NCBI GenBank assembly: GCA_963718065.1 | Contig: CAVQYE010000017.1 | Span: forward strand, 1 to 64,000 | Direction of reading: 5' to 3' | DNA: 64,000 bases | Source of the DNA: CAVPGP01 sp963718065 | Lineage (GTDB): Bacteria > Actinomycetota > Thermoleophilia > Gaiellales > Gaiellaceae | Shown: positions 1 to 10,789 of the stretch, piece after piece | Layout of the letters: each line of letters begins with the position of its first letter | How positions within the stretch are numbered: position 1 is the stretch's first letter | Translations under genes and position numbers: made by a program | The notes under the pieces: generated by a model | Database searches by the model: none | Told to the model about the DNA's origin: nothing | The model's input: the letters and a program-made list of their open reading frames with translations, nothing else

Positions 1-1377
1 CTTCTTCCCCGGCCCACGGACGCCGCTGGCCGGTGTCAGCAAGCTGATGCCGGGCGAGCAGCTCATCGTCGAGAACGGCCAGGTGCGCGTCGAGCGCTAC
101 TGGCGCTTCCCGGTGCCCGACCCGGAGCCGCGCCCCGAGGCGGAGTGGTCGGCCGCGCTGATGGAGGCGCTCGAGGAATCGATCAAGCTGCGCCGATGTC
201 GGACGTCCCGCTCGGCGCAATGCTCAGCGGCGGGCTCGACTCCAGCCTGATCGTCGCGCTGATGGCCCGCAACATGTCGAAGCCTGGGTGGAAGACGTTC
301 TCCGTTGGCTTCACGGAGGCAGGCGACGCGAACGGGTCGGCGACGCCCGCGAGGTGGCAAAGCTCCTACGGAGCCGACCATCACGAGCTGGCCTCCCCGT
401 TCGTGCGCCAGGACGTCGAGCTGCGGGTCTCGCGTGGCATCTCGCATCAACTGCTGGCACATATCTCTCGTCGCTCGGGTTTCGCGCTCTCGAAGCTGGC
501 GGCGGAGACGGTCACCGTCGCGCTCTCCGGCCAGGGCGCCGACGAGCTCCTCGGCGGCTACTCGCGGCACCGCAACGCGGCGCTTGCGGCGCGCCTGCTG
601 AGGGCACCGGCAGTCGTCCGTGGCCCGATCGCGGCCGCGGCGCGCTATGCGCCTGGTCGCTTCCGCCGACTCGGAAGGGTCTGCCGCACCAGGCCCCGTC
701 GAGCGTCATCTGATCTCCAACCGGAACATGGACGACGCGGCAGCGCCGGCGGCGGTCGCGGCCCGCTCGCGGAGCGTCGCGGGGCGCGGCGCGCACCGCC
801 GTCACGGACCGTCTCGGCGGCACCGTCGGCGACCCGCTGGAGACGATGCTCTACCTCGACGGCCAGCTGGGCCTCGTCGACGACATGCTGCACTACTTCG
901 ACCGGGCACGTCGATGGCGCGCTCGCTCGAGGTGCGGGTGCCGTTCCTCGACCACCAGGTCGTCGAGCTGCCGCGGCGAAGACCACCCGCGTCGCTGACA
1001 TGGTGCGACGGACGCGACGACGAAGCATCGTGCTCAAGCAGGCTCGCGCGCGGCCTCGATCCCGGACCGGATCATCGACAAGCCGAAGGTCGGGTTCTTC
1101 AACGCGGCGGTCGAGCGCGTTGGTTCCGTGCGCAGTCCCGGGGGCGATCGCCGATTATCTCCTGGCTCCGAATCCCTGCTATGGGCGACATGATCGATCG
1201 GAAGCGCGGTCGAGGAGGCTCGTCAAGCGCCAGGCCCGACGGTACGGCACACCGGGCAATGCCTATGCCCTGCTCCTCGATCCTGATGCTCGAAGTCTGG
1301 CTCTCGTCCTACCTGCCGCGTGCACTCGGTGTCGCCTCGGAGCCGGCCCGATCGACCAGCGCCAGTCGCCAGCATGA
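1..1377 (+). pseudogene. asnB: asparagine synthetase B-like (glutamine-hydrolysing), 5' truncated by window edge, frameshifted
   Basis: Amidates aspartate to asparagine with ATP, or in glycan clusters amidates a sugar acid; cytoplasmic. The window opens inside the N-terminal glutaminase domain (frame 2: GVSKLMPGEQLIVENGQ, then YWRF). The synthetase domain continues in frame 1 from about 195 with the PP-loop SGGLDSS at 231-251, SVGFTE, and LSGQGADELLGGY near 525-560. After about 700 it shifts again (LYLDGQLGLVDDMLHYFD near 850-900, then MARSLEVRVPFLDHQVVEL at 914-970) and fades to the stop at 1375-1377. At least four frame breaks. The stop overlaps the ATG of the next glycosyltransferase (ATGA). 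AsnB homologues are common in O-antigen and capsule clusters, which fits the neighbours. Family assignment is firm; whether the gene is truly broken is not. Confidence 0.8.
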
Positions 1378-2303
1378 GCGGGCGAGACATCCTCGTACGC
1401 GGTCGTCACTCCGGTCCGCTCCACGAAGCTCACAACCTCCGTCGCCTTGCTGCGGGCTTCTCGCCGGGCCAGCCGACTTCTACTCCCCGCAGCCTGGATC
1501 ATCGTCGACCACCGGCTCGAGCGACGAGACGCCCGCCATCGCGGGTCGCGAGCTGGGCAGACGAGTCCATCTGGTTGGATCCGTGCCGAGTCGCTCGACG
1601 CCAGGCCAGTCAGGCTCGCGGGCGGGTCCGATCGTGCGCGCGTTCGAGGTCGGGCTCCGACTCCCTCGGAGGAGCTCCCGACCGTCGTTGTGAAGCTCGA
1701 TGCAGACACCTCGTTCGACGAGGACTACTTCGAGCGGCTCCTGGCCGAGTTCGCAGCCGACCCCGGCGCTCGGGATCTCCGCAGGCGGCATCGTGTCTTC
1801 GAGCTCCGCCAGCGACGGCGAGTGGGTCGCGAGCGCCACGTGACCGGCGCGATCACGTGCTGCGGCGCGTCGCGCGCCTACCGTGCGCGAGTGCCTGCGC
1901 GGAGGTGGGGCCGCTCCCGGAGCGCCGCATGGGCTGGGACGGCGTCGACGAGTTCCTGAAGGCGAACGTTCTCGGCTGGCGCACGGCGAGCATCGAGGGC
2001 CTGCGGTTCGACCATCACCGCAGCGTCGGCGAGCGCGACGGGTCTCCCGCCCGGCGCTGGCTCGCCGAGGGCAAGTGCGCGCACTTCATGGGCTACCGCT
2101 TCAGCTATCTCCTGATCCGCACGGTCGGCCGGGCGCTCCGCGACCGCGATCTGTACGCCTTCGCGATGCTGTGGGGCTACGCGCGCGCCTCGCTGCACCG
2201 TGAGGACCGCTACGCCGACAACGACGTGCGCGACTACCTCCGCCGCCAGCAGGCGATCCGCTACCTGCCGCTGCGCGTGCGCGAGTCTCTCGGTAGGCGG
2301 TAG
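1374..2303 (+). pseudogene. GT2 family glycosyltransferase, frameshifted
   Basis: Likely transfers a sugar from a nucleotide donor during surface-polysaccharide synthesis, at the cytoplasmic membrane face. ATG overlaps the upstream stop. GT-A pieces are scattered over frames: AVVTPVR near 1400, AWIIVD near 1490, SSDETPAIA near 1520, then VVKLDADTSFDEDYFERLL at about 1686-1742, whose DAD is the metal-binding DxD. After a break near 1770 the C-terminal half is in one frame to the TAG at 2301-2303: RRMGWDGVDEFLKANVLGW, the acceptor/donor-binding part, then FDHHRSVGERDGS. About 310 residues, normal for the family. Start chosen from the ATGA coupling. Acceptor and sugar cannot be told from sequence. 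Confidence 0.72.
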
Positions 2304-2305
2304 CG

Positions 2306-3193
2306 GTGGCCCTCGTCGACATCGTCACGGTCTCGTATAACAACGCCGACACGCTGCGCGCATCCATCGAGCCGCTCACCCGGCTCGACTGGGTGCAGGT
2401 GATCGTGGTCGACAACGACTCGGCCGACGCGACGCTGACGACGGTCTCCGACCTGCCGGTCCAGGCCATCGACTGGGGCGCGAATCTCGGGTTCGCCGGC
2501 GGCTGCAACGTCGGCTGCGGGCCGGCGAGAACCCGTACGTCCTCTTTCTGAACCCCGACGCGGCGATCGACGAGCAATCGATCCGCAGCCTGGTCGACGC
2601 GCTCGAGTCGCGCCCGTCGGCCGCGCTCGTTGCACCGCGGATCCTCTCGGCGACGACGGCGAGCTGCAGCATTCGCTGCGCCGTTTCCCGCGGTTGCGCT
2701 CGACCTACGCGCAGGCGTTCTTCCTGCACAGGGTCGCGCCGCGTGCGGCCTGGGCGGACGAGAAGGTGCGCGACCAGGCGGCTATACCGCAGGCCCGCAC
2801 GACTGGGTCTCGGGAGCCTGCATGCTCGTCCGCCGCGAGGCACTCGAGACGCTCGGCGGCTGGGACGACGGCTTCTTCTTCTACTGCGAGGACATCGACC
2901 TGTGCCGGCGCATCCACGATCTCGGTCTCGAGGTGCTCTTCGAACCGGCGGCCTCGGTGGTGCACGAAGGCGGCGGCTCAGCTCCGCGCAGCGCCATGCT
3001 GCCCACGCTCGCGGCCAGCCGCGTTCGCTACGCCCGGCTGCACCGCGGCCGCCTTGGCGCCCTTGCGGAGCGGTTCGGGATCGCGCTCGAGGCGGCGACG
3101 CACATGGTCGTGGGACGCGGCGGCCGGGCGGCGCGGCTGGGTCACGCGAAGTCATTGCGGATCTCGCTCGCCCCGGAGCAGGTGGCCCGGTGA
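2306..3193 (+). pseudogene. GT2 family glycosyltransferase, rhamnosyltransferase-like, frameshifted
   Basis: GTG start 3 nt after the upstream stop. The N-terminus is intact to about 2520: VDIVTVSYNNADTLRASI, VIVVDNDSADAT and NLGFAGGCNVG, the classic GT-A Rossmann start of WbbL/rhamnosyltransferase-type enzymes. A missing base near 2520 moves the frame (ENPYVLFLNPDAAIDEQSI, with the DxD-equivalent NPDA), and further breaks lie near 2640 and 2790. The C-terminus reads WVSGACMLVRREALETLGG and FFFYCEDIDLCRRIHDLG, where ED is the usual catalytic base motif. Stop TGA overlaps the next GTG (GTGA). Likely adds a deoxyhexose to a polysaccharide repeat; the substrate is inferred only from family resemblance. 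Confidence 0.75.
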
Positions 3194-4526
3194 AGGCCGA
3201 GCAGACGAAGCACGTCCTCTTCCTCGCGTACCACTTTCCGCCGCTCGGAGGCGCGGGCGTCCAGCGCAACACGAAGGCGGCCCGCGACTTCCTGCTCAGC
3301 TCGGCTACCGGCTGACGGTGATCACGGGACCGGCCCGCCTGACCATCGCTGGTCGCCCGTCGACGAGACGATGGCCGCGGAGGTCGCGCCCGGCGTCGAG
3401 GTGCATCGCCTGCCCGGCCCGGAGCCGTCGTGGACCGGCTCGCGCGTCCAGCGCTGGCTGCGGCTGACCCGCGTCTGGCAGAGCTGGTGGAAGAGCACGC
3501 CGTTCCGCTCGCGCTCGAAGTGGGGAAGGACGCGGACGTCGTCTACGCCTCGGTCTCCCCATACTCGACGGCGCGCGCCGCCGCGAAGATCGCCCGCGGC
3601 CTCGGCAAGCCGCTCGTCTTCGACCTCGAGGACCCATGGGCGCTCGACGAAATGCTCGTCTGCGAGACCGGGCTGCACTCGGTTCTCGAGCGCCGCGCGA
3701 TGGGGCGCCTCGGCTGGGCGGACGCGATCGTCATGAACACCTCCGAGGCGGTGGCCAAGGTCGAGGCGACGTTCCCTCGTTTGCGGCGCAAGCGGATCGT
3801 CTCGATCGTCAACGGCTACGACGCGAACGATTTTCAGGGACCGGAGCCGGCGCGCAACGACGGGCCGCTCCGGATCGTGCACACGGCTTGCACACCGAGT
3901 TCGGCAAGCGTCGAGGGCGTCTGCGGAGCGCCCTCGGCGGGTCCATCCCCGGCGTCAACGTCATGTCGCGCTCGCTCGTCTACCTGCAGCAGGCGCTCGC
4001 CGAGCTGCTGGCCGAGCGGCCGCAGCCTCGACGGCCGGATCGAGCTGCACGTGGCCGGGCGCCTCACCGACGGCGACCGCGCTGTCCTCGCCGGCTGCCC
4101 CGGCGTGCATGAGCACGGCTTCCTGCCGCACGGCGAGACGCTCGAGCTGATGCGCACCGCCGACCTGCTCTTCCTGCCGATGCACGACATGCCGCCCGGG
4201 CGGCGCGTGACGATCGTCCCCTGCAAGACATACGAGTACCGGCTCTCGGCCGGCCGATCCTCGCTGCGGTGCCCCCGGGCGACGCGCGTGACTTCCTGGC
4301 CGAGTCCGGCGTCGCACAGATCTGTGAGCCGACCGACGTGCCCGCGATGAAGCGGGCGATCGTCGCGGCGCTCGCCGCGCAGGGCGCAGCGGCGCCCGGC
4401 TCCGCACGACCTGCTGGCTCGCCTCGAGCGCCGGAGCCTGATGCGCGAGTCGTCGAGCTGCTCGACTCGCTCGGAGCAGGCGCCGCCGAGCCGATCTACT
4501 GGAGGTGCCGGCATACGCCTGAATGA
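3190..4526 (+). pseudogene. GT4 family glycosyltransferase, frameshifted
   Basis: GT-B retaining glycosyltransferase. Opens with HVLFLAYHFPPLGGAGVQR, the usual start of GT4 enzymes with the acceptor-side PPxxGGxxxR loop, at about 3208-3265. After breaks near 3300 and 3490 it runs in one frame: ADVVYASVSPYSTARAAAKI, PLVFDLEDPWALDEM, ADAIVMNTSEAVAKVE and IVSIVNGYDANDF, all typical of this family. More breaks near 3890, 3950-4020 and 4250; the donor-binding part follows as HEHGFLPHGETLELMRTADL then LAAVPPGDARDFLAESGVA. Ends with the TGA at 4524-4526. About 440 residues, normal for GT4. Coupled to both neighbours by overlap or a short gap. Confidence 0.75.
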
Positions 4527-4530
4527 GGTG

Positions 4531-5249
4531 GTGACTGACCCCGGGCGCCGCTGCTCATCTACCGCGCGCAGTACGCCTGGCGCCGCTACGGCTTCTTCGG
4601 ATCGCTCCGCAAGCTGCTGCACCTCGTCCGGATCCTCCCGGACCGACGGCGCCGGCGGCGCCTCGACCGCGAATACGACCGCCGGCATGCCGTCGAGACA
4701 GGCGGCATTGTTCGCCTCCAGGCTCTCGACATCGAGAGCGAGAATCGCGACCTCGGCGTCAGGTACGAGGCGACGAACCCGACCTGGTTCCGCAACATCG
4801 TCGGCTCGCTGCCGGTCGACTGCCGCGAATTCACCTTCGTCGACTACGGCGCGGGCAAGGGGAGAGCGCTGCTGCTCGCCTCGGAGTTCCCGTTCAAGCG
4901 CATCATCGGCGTCGAGTTCTCGCCGGTCGTCGAGATCGCGCGGCGCAATGTCGCGCGGTTCGAGAGCGAGCATCAGCAGTGCACCGACTTCGAGGTCGTG
5001 TGCGCAGACGCAGTCGAGTATGAGCTACCCGACGAGCCGGCCGTTCTCTACTTCTACAACCCGTTCGCGGCGCCCGTGTTCCTCCGTGTGCTGCAGGGCA
5101 TCCGCCGCTCTTTCGAGCGTGCGCCGCGGCCGCTCCTCGTCGTCGTCACCGGCGACGCTCCCCTCGGTGCGCTCGCCGCGGCCGGCTTCGCGCCGCTGGG
5201 GCCGGAGAATCTGCCCGGCGGCCAGCGCGTGTTCCTGCCGGTTCAGTAG
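4531..5249 (+). pseudogene. class I SAM-dependent methyltransferase, frameshifted near its start
   Basis: About 240 residues. GTG at 4531 (or 4528) lies just after the upstream stop, but the main frame begins only after a one-base break near 4540 because an in-frame TGA lies at 4536. Main frame: LLIYRAQYAWRRYGFFGSL, YEATNPTWFRNIV, then motif I FVDYGAGKGRALLLAS at about 4837-4884 (SAM-binding glycine loop), IIGVEFSPVVEIARRN (motif II acidic residue), VVCADAVEYELPDEPAVLYFYNPF (motif IV region) and the stop TAG at 5247-5249. Last gene of the + strand polysaccharide group; it meets the minus-strand beta-helix gene tail to tail 11 nt away. A role in methylating a glycan sugar is inferred from context. 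Confidence 0.7.
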
Positions 5250-5260
5250 AGCCGCGACGT

Positions 5261-7426
5261 CAGCGTTCGTCTGCGCCGGCGTTGACCGCGCCGCCCTGCG
5301 GGCGGGCCTGCTGGTCGAGATCCTGCGGGTGGCGCGTTCGCGGCGTGGCCGGCGCCGAGCGCGCAGGTGTCGTTGGCGGCGAGGTGGTAGTCCGCCTGCC
5401 GGTCGACATTCGTGTACAGATTGCCGTCGGCGAGCCGCGGCGTGCAGATCTTCAGCTCGAGCCGCAGGCGCCCGTGGCCCGGAGCGAAGACGTTCCCGGA
5501 GTAGCTGGCGGTGACCGCGCCGCCACCGGCGCAGCCCGAGTAGCGCGAGAGGAAGATGTTGCCGTAGATGGTCGCGTTGCCCGGGCGGTCAGGGTCGCGG
5601 CCGTAGCCGTCGCCGCCTTCGATCGTGTTGTAGCGCACCGTCGTCGTGCCCATGACGGCCAGCTCCTGCGGTCCCGTCGAGCCGGACCTGCCGCAGGCGT
5701 TGGTCTCCTCGATCATGTTGTTCTCGATCAGGATCGAGGACGGGTCGCCGGTGAAGATGCACTGCGTGCCGCACCACCAGATCCGGTTGCCGCGGATGAC
5801 GCCGTCCGTGACGTAGATGTCGAACGCGTCGATGTGGGCGCCGGCGCAGCCCGTGTTCTTGTTGTCGTGGACGATGTTGTATTCGATCACCCAGCCCTTG
5901 GTCGGCTCGTCAGCGGACTGCACGAGATCCGAGCAGAGGTTGCCCGTGCCCATGTCGCGGGTCCGATCTCGCTGTAGCGGAGCGTCGAGTAGTCGCTGCT
6001 CGTCTTCACGTTCCGCGCGTGCACGTCCTCGACGATCATGTTGCGCGCCTGCCCGTTCGTGAGCCCTGGTTGTCGCGCATGCCGAGGGATTCCTCATCGG
6101 GCGCGTTCTCGCCGGTGATCGTGACGCGGTTGGTCTCGTTGACGCCCGGGGCATCGCCGCCGTCGAAGACGAAGTCGTGCCCGTAGGCCTCGAGTGAGCC
6201 GTTGATCGTGACGTTCTCGCCCGGCGCCGGGTGGAAGATGATCATCGCCGAGCCGAGCGGGATGTCGGGCCGGTCGTTCACCTTCTGCGTCGGGTACGTG
6301 CCGCCCCGGATCAGGATCGTGTCGCCGGCTCTCGCGGCCTGGTAGGCGGCGTTCAGCGAGCTGCACGCCGTGGCGTCGACCCAGTTCCGGCCGTCGCCGC
6401 GCGGGTGCACGAGCCGCCGTTCGGATCGACCCAGAGGTTCGCCGTCCCGTTGGAGGGCGGCAACTGGGTGCAGGCGGCAGTCGTCGCATTCAGCGATGTC
6501 TTTGCCGACCGGTTTCCGGCTGCATCGGCCGCGCTCACCGCGAGTGGATAGGTCGTGGCGCAGGTGAGGCCGACGAGCGTCTGCGTCGTCGCGGTTGGCG
6601 TCGCGACGCGGCTCCCGCTCCGGTAGACGCCGTACGAGGCGACGCCCTTGTCGTCGGTCGAGGCGCTCCACGTGAGGGTTACGGTCGTCGAGGTCGTCGC
6701 GCTGACGGCCAGCTTGCCGGGCATGGTCGGTGCGTGCGTGTCGGGGCCGCCGCCTGCACCGCCGCCGCCTCCTCCGCCGCCACCGCCGCCCGGATCGGTC
6801 GAGACCGGGATGCGCTCGCGGAGCAGCTTCAGGTACGCCGTCAGCCTGGCCGTGGTGCTTGCGCACCGGAGCGACGACGAGGTCGAGACGTCGCTCGGAG
6901 CGGGCCACCTCGATCGCCCGGCGCCATGCTTCGCGGTCGAAGGCGGCGCCGCCGCGGAGCTGGATAACGGCGATCGCGCGGCCCGCCTTGAGCCGCGCAG
7001 GAAATGGATCTGCCGCGGGCGATTCAGCCGAACGAGCAGCGACACCTTGTCGCGCGTCATCCTGACGGCGGCTGCGGGCGAGTACGCGGTCGGCAGGCAG
7101 GCACCGCACGTCGCCTTCGGCTTGTGACCCGCGACGACGAGCAGCCGCTTCTTCTCGCGGCCGTCCGGAGGCGAGTCGAGCTTCTCCGTCCCGAGCGCGC
7201 TGCCGTTGGCGATGATCGCGTTGATCCCGTTGGCGCGCAGCGTGCCGACCCGCTTCCAGCCGGGGTCGGACGCCGCCTCGCGGACGATCGCGACCCCCCA
7301 GACCTGCTTGGGCAGAGCGACGACGGTCGCGCCGGCGGGCAGCGCGGTCACGATGCCGACGACGGCCAGGGCGGAAAACGCCAAGGCGGCGAGGCTGTGG
7401 GCTGGGCGGCGTGAAGCTCTGGGCAT
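5261..7426 (-). pseudogene. secreted FnIII + right-handed beta-helix protein, copy 1 (frameshifted)
   Basis: Start ATG at 7426 with a signal peptide (HSLAALAFSALAVVGIVTAL then AGA). Residues about 35-200 form a domain I do not recognise (VWGVAIVREAASDPGWKRVG, KATCGACLPTAYSPAAAVRM), with a frame break near 7000. A Gly-rich linker of about ten Gly (6770-6800) leads into one FnIII domain (LAVSATTSTTVTLTWSAS, AADAAGNRSAKT). Then comes the conserved block NLWVDPNGGSCTR, GDTILIRGGTY and a parallel beta-helix with IRGNRIWWCGTQCIFTGDPS, LIENNMIEETNACG and ADYHLAANDTCALGAG. Breaks lie near 6410, 6080 and 5960. The true C-terminus, AGADER, is in another frame ending at TGA 5261-5263, matching the other copies. 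Exported, probably cell-surface or matrix. Beta-helix folds often bind or cleave polysaccharide, but no catalytic residues are evident. Confidence 0.72.
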
Positions 7427-7550
7427 CGGGGTCGGATCGCCTGGCGCGATCCGATCTGTCCAGTTCTGTTGCCTATCGAGACGCCAATGCGGACCTGGGT
7501 CGGCTCGAAGCGCGAGACCATATCAGGATCGTCCGACGGCGCAACCGACA

Positions 7551-7588
7551 AGCGGCGCGGCCCTTTGTAGGCCGCGCCGCTGTCTTTT
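7551..7588 (+). terminator. hairpin plus T-run, intrinsic terminator-like
   Basis: Perfect 12-bp arms, AGCGGCGCGGCC (7551-7562) and GGCCGCGCCGCT (7570-7581), 7-nt loop, followed on the + strand by GTCTTTTT. It lies between two minus-strand genes, yet the T-run follows the stem only in the + direction; on the minus strand the stem is preceded by A5 and followed by TGTCGG. The structure is clear; direction of use is uncertain. Confidence 0.6.
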
Positions 7589-7591
7589 TGT

Positions 7592-10500
7592 TCACCGGAA
7601 TCCGCTGTTTTGCAGCGAGATCAGCTCCAGCGGAGCTTTCGTCTGCGCCGGCGTCAGGGGCACCGCCCTGCGGGCGGGCCTCCTCGTCGATGTCCTGCGC
7701 GGGTAGCCCGGATGCGCTACCGGCGCCCTTCGCGCACGTGTCATTCGCGGCGAGGTGGTAGTCCGCCTGCCGGTCGACGTTCGTGTAGGCCTGCCGTTCG
7801 CGAGTCGCGGCACGCAGAACTTCGCGCCGGTACCGCAGCTGTCCAGCTGCCCGGTGCCTGAACACGTTGCCGGAGTAGCTGGCGGTGACCGTGCCCCCGC
7901 CCGCGCAGCCGATGTACTGCGTCAGGAAGAGGTTGCCGTAGATGGTGGCGTTGCCCGGCCGGTCGGGGTCGCGGCCGTAGCCGTCGTAGCCCTCGATCGT
8001 GTTGTAGCGCACCGTCATCGTGCCCATGACGGCGGCTCCCGCTGTCACAGCCGCCGCCACAGGCGGTGGTCTCCTCGATCATGTTGTTCTCGATCAACGC
8101 GGAGGACGGGTCGCCGGTGAAGATGCACTGCGTGCCGCACCACCAGATCCGGTTGCCACGGATGATCCCGTTCGTGATGTAGAAGTCGAACGCGTCGATG
8201 TGGGCGCCGTTGCAGCCGTCGTTCTTGTTGTCGTGAACGATGTTGTATTCGATCACCCAGCCCGCGCGGTCGTCGGCCGACTGCACGAGATCGGAGCAGA
8301 GATTGCCGACGCCGAGGTCGCTCGGGCCGACGTCGCTGTAGCGGAGGATCGAGTAGTCGGAAACGCTCGTCTTGACGTTTCGGATGTGCACGTCCTCGAC
8401 GATCAGGTTCCGGTGCTGGCCGTTCTGCTAGTCCTCGTCGTCGGCGATCTGCCACAGAGCCTCCTCGTCCGGTGCGTTCTCGCCCGTGATCGTGATCCGG
8501 TTCGTCTCGTCGACGCCGTGGTGTCGCCGCCGTCGAAGGTCAGGTCGTGGGCGATCTCAGCTACTTCATCGTCACGCTCGGGTGGGGGCGGTGGAGATGA
8601 TGGTCAGCCAGCGCCAGGTTCGTCCGGGTCGGGCAGGATCGTCTGCATGCGTACGTGCCGCCCTCGACCATGACGACGTGTCCTGCGCTCGCGGCGTCGT
8701 AGGCCGCGGCGAAGGTGGATATGCCTGGGCGTCGGAGGAACGGCGCCGTCGCGGCCTGGTGCAGGGCCGCCGCTGGTGTCGACCGAGGTCGGCGTTGCGG
8801 GACGGGCGGGTGTGACGTGCGGTCGAAGGTCTGGCCACCGTTGTCCGCGAGCCGGTTGCTCGCTCCTCGCCACCGGTAGGCGTCCACCCCGAGCGTGAGT
8901 GTCTGAAGGTCAGGCCGATCTACGTGTAGCTGTTGCGGCGATCGAGCCGGCGAAGCCCGCCACGATGGCGCCGAACAGTGGGCGATGCTGACGTCGTCGG
9001 TCACGTGTCGATGTACAGCGACCGTGCTCGAGGCCGTCGCGCCGACGCTGAGGCCGGTCGGCGTCGATGGTGCCGTCGGCGTCGGTGAGCACCAGCTCGT
9101 CCACGAGGTCGAAGCCGTCGCCTTCGTGAGTGATGCCGCCGCGTCAACGCGCTCCACCTGGAGCTGGGCAGCTCGTCGAGCAGGCGAGCCGCTCAGCGAC
9201 TCGCTCAGGCGCGTGCTGATGATCTGCAGGCGCCGTCGCGGAAACGCTGTAGCCGGTCACGCCGACGTTGTTGGTCCAGGGTTTCGAGGAGATCGGTGAT
9301 GCTGGTGGTCGTCGAGCCGGTCTTCGCGAGGGTCGCCTGGCACGGACGGTGGTTGTGTCGCTGCTGTGCAGGCGCTTGTCGACGCGGTCGAGGTCTTCGT
9401 GGAGCGGTTGCCCGTGGCGTCGTAGGCGTCGACGGCGAGCGTGAACGACTATCCCGGACGCGAGGCCGAGACCGTCGAGGCCAAGTAGCGTGGTCCAGCC
9501 GATGGACGTCCCGTCGCGGTAGACGCTGTAGCTGGTGAACTTGATGTTGTCGGTCGCCGTGAGCGACGTGACCTCAACGCTGGTCGCGTCGGCGTGGACG
9601 AACACCAGCCGAGGGGCGTGCTCGGCGAGCATGTCGCCGCCGCCGACCTCCGCCGCCTTCACCGCTCCGCCGCTGCTGCAGCCGAAGGTGGCGATGGCGC
9701 CGGCCTGGACCAGCGGTTACTGGCAGCGTCGAACGCGTCACGGTGATGAAGACGCGGGCGCGCCGCATGAGATCGGCGACGGTGATGCGCGGCGTCGTGA
9801 CGGTGCCGACGAGGGTCCCGGTCACGGCAGACGCTGTAGCCGGTGACGCTGAGTTCGTCGGACCAGGCGGGCCCAGCCAGCGTGACGCTCGACGTTGTCA
9901 CCGACGAACACGGCAATGGCGCCGGGCTGGGTCGGCGGGCGTCGTCGGCATCGGCGCCGGCGATCGTCCTCGTCGCGGTCGCCCTCGCGGTGCCGAGGAG
10001 GCCGAGGCAGGCGTTCAAGCCCTCGCTGAGAGGACGAACAGTCTCTCGATGAAGATCTTGAGGTCGAGCACGGTCGGCGGCGGCGATCTCGACGGCGTGG
10101 TCCACGCCGGCGGCGATCGAGGTCGCGCAGCGCAGGCCAGCGACGGCGAGGACTGCGTCTTCGGACCACCCGCAGGAAGCGGATCCGCCGAGGGCAGCCG
10201 ACGCCAGCACGACGAAGCCTTGGTGACGTCCGCCGGGCAAGCCGGACGGGCGCCTTGCGGCGAGCCGCGAGAAGCGCGACGTCCGGCAGGCCCTTCGCTG
10301 CTGGCCGGCGCACTGCGACGCGACGCGCGCCGTCGCGGGACGGGAAGGCGACCGTCATGCCCGCCTGGCGGGCCAAGCTGCCAGCTCGCCGTCCGCCGCT
10401 GCGCGACTCGCTGATGGATCGACGACGAAGGCGTTCCAGGCCTTTCTCGTGGAGGCCGGCACCGCGCCGCCAACGGCCACGGTCGTGGTTGGGAGCTCAT

Positions 10501-10720
10501 GCCGATACGGTGGACGGCTTCGTCGCTGCGGCGGCATCGAGGCCAAGCCACAAAGACGATCGGGGATCGCGGCCAGGGTCTCCCAGCGGCGGGAAGTGGG
10601 TGCGGTTGCATCGGCATGCTCGAGGTCGCTGGATCGACCAGCAGGATCGACGATGCCCACCTGCTCCTGGACCACTTGCGAGGTAGCCGGGGACGTAGAT
10701 CGCGGCCCATGGGTCGGGGC
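7592..10720 (-). pseudogene. secreted FnIII-repeat + beta-helix protein, copy 2 (heavily frameshifted)
   Basis: Second member of the family, very broken. The C-terminal beta-helix (7600-8560) is clear: DYSILRYSDVGPSDLGVGNL, HDNKNDGCNGAHIDAFDFYI, IRGNRIWWCGTQCIFTGDPS, RYNTIEGYDGYGRDPDRPGN and ARPQGGAPDAGADE. Upstream, 8880-10000 contains about four degraded FnIII units (TPTGLSVGATASSTVAV; FTSYSVYRDGTSIGWTTLLG; SSVTLAGPAWSDELSVTGYS; DAFDAASNRW). From 10000 to about 10720 lies an N-terminal part I cannot assign, with a piece (AVLAVAGLRC) loosely like the unassigned N-terminal domain of copy 1. No single reading frame exceeds about 200 residues. The start near 10720 is a guess; the end is taken as TGA 7592. 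Quality is so poor that substitutions as well as indels are likely. Confidence 0.5.
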
Positions 10721-10789
10721 CGGTGCTAGAGGCGGAGCGGTGAAGCCTCAGCGCTCGGCGCTGATCGGGTGCTGCTCGGCCGCTTTCTG

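Noticed and set aside
1..5249. True pseudogene cluster
   Set aside because: Motifs and gene overlaps are conserved through the frame breaks, so sequencing indels are the better explanation.
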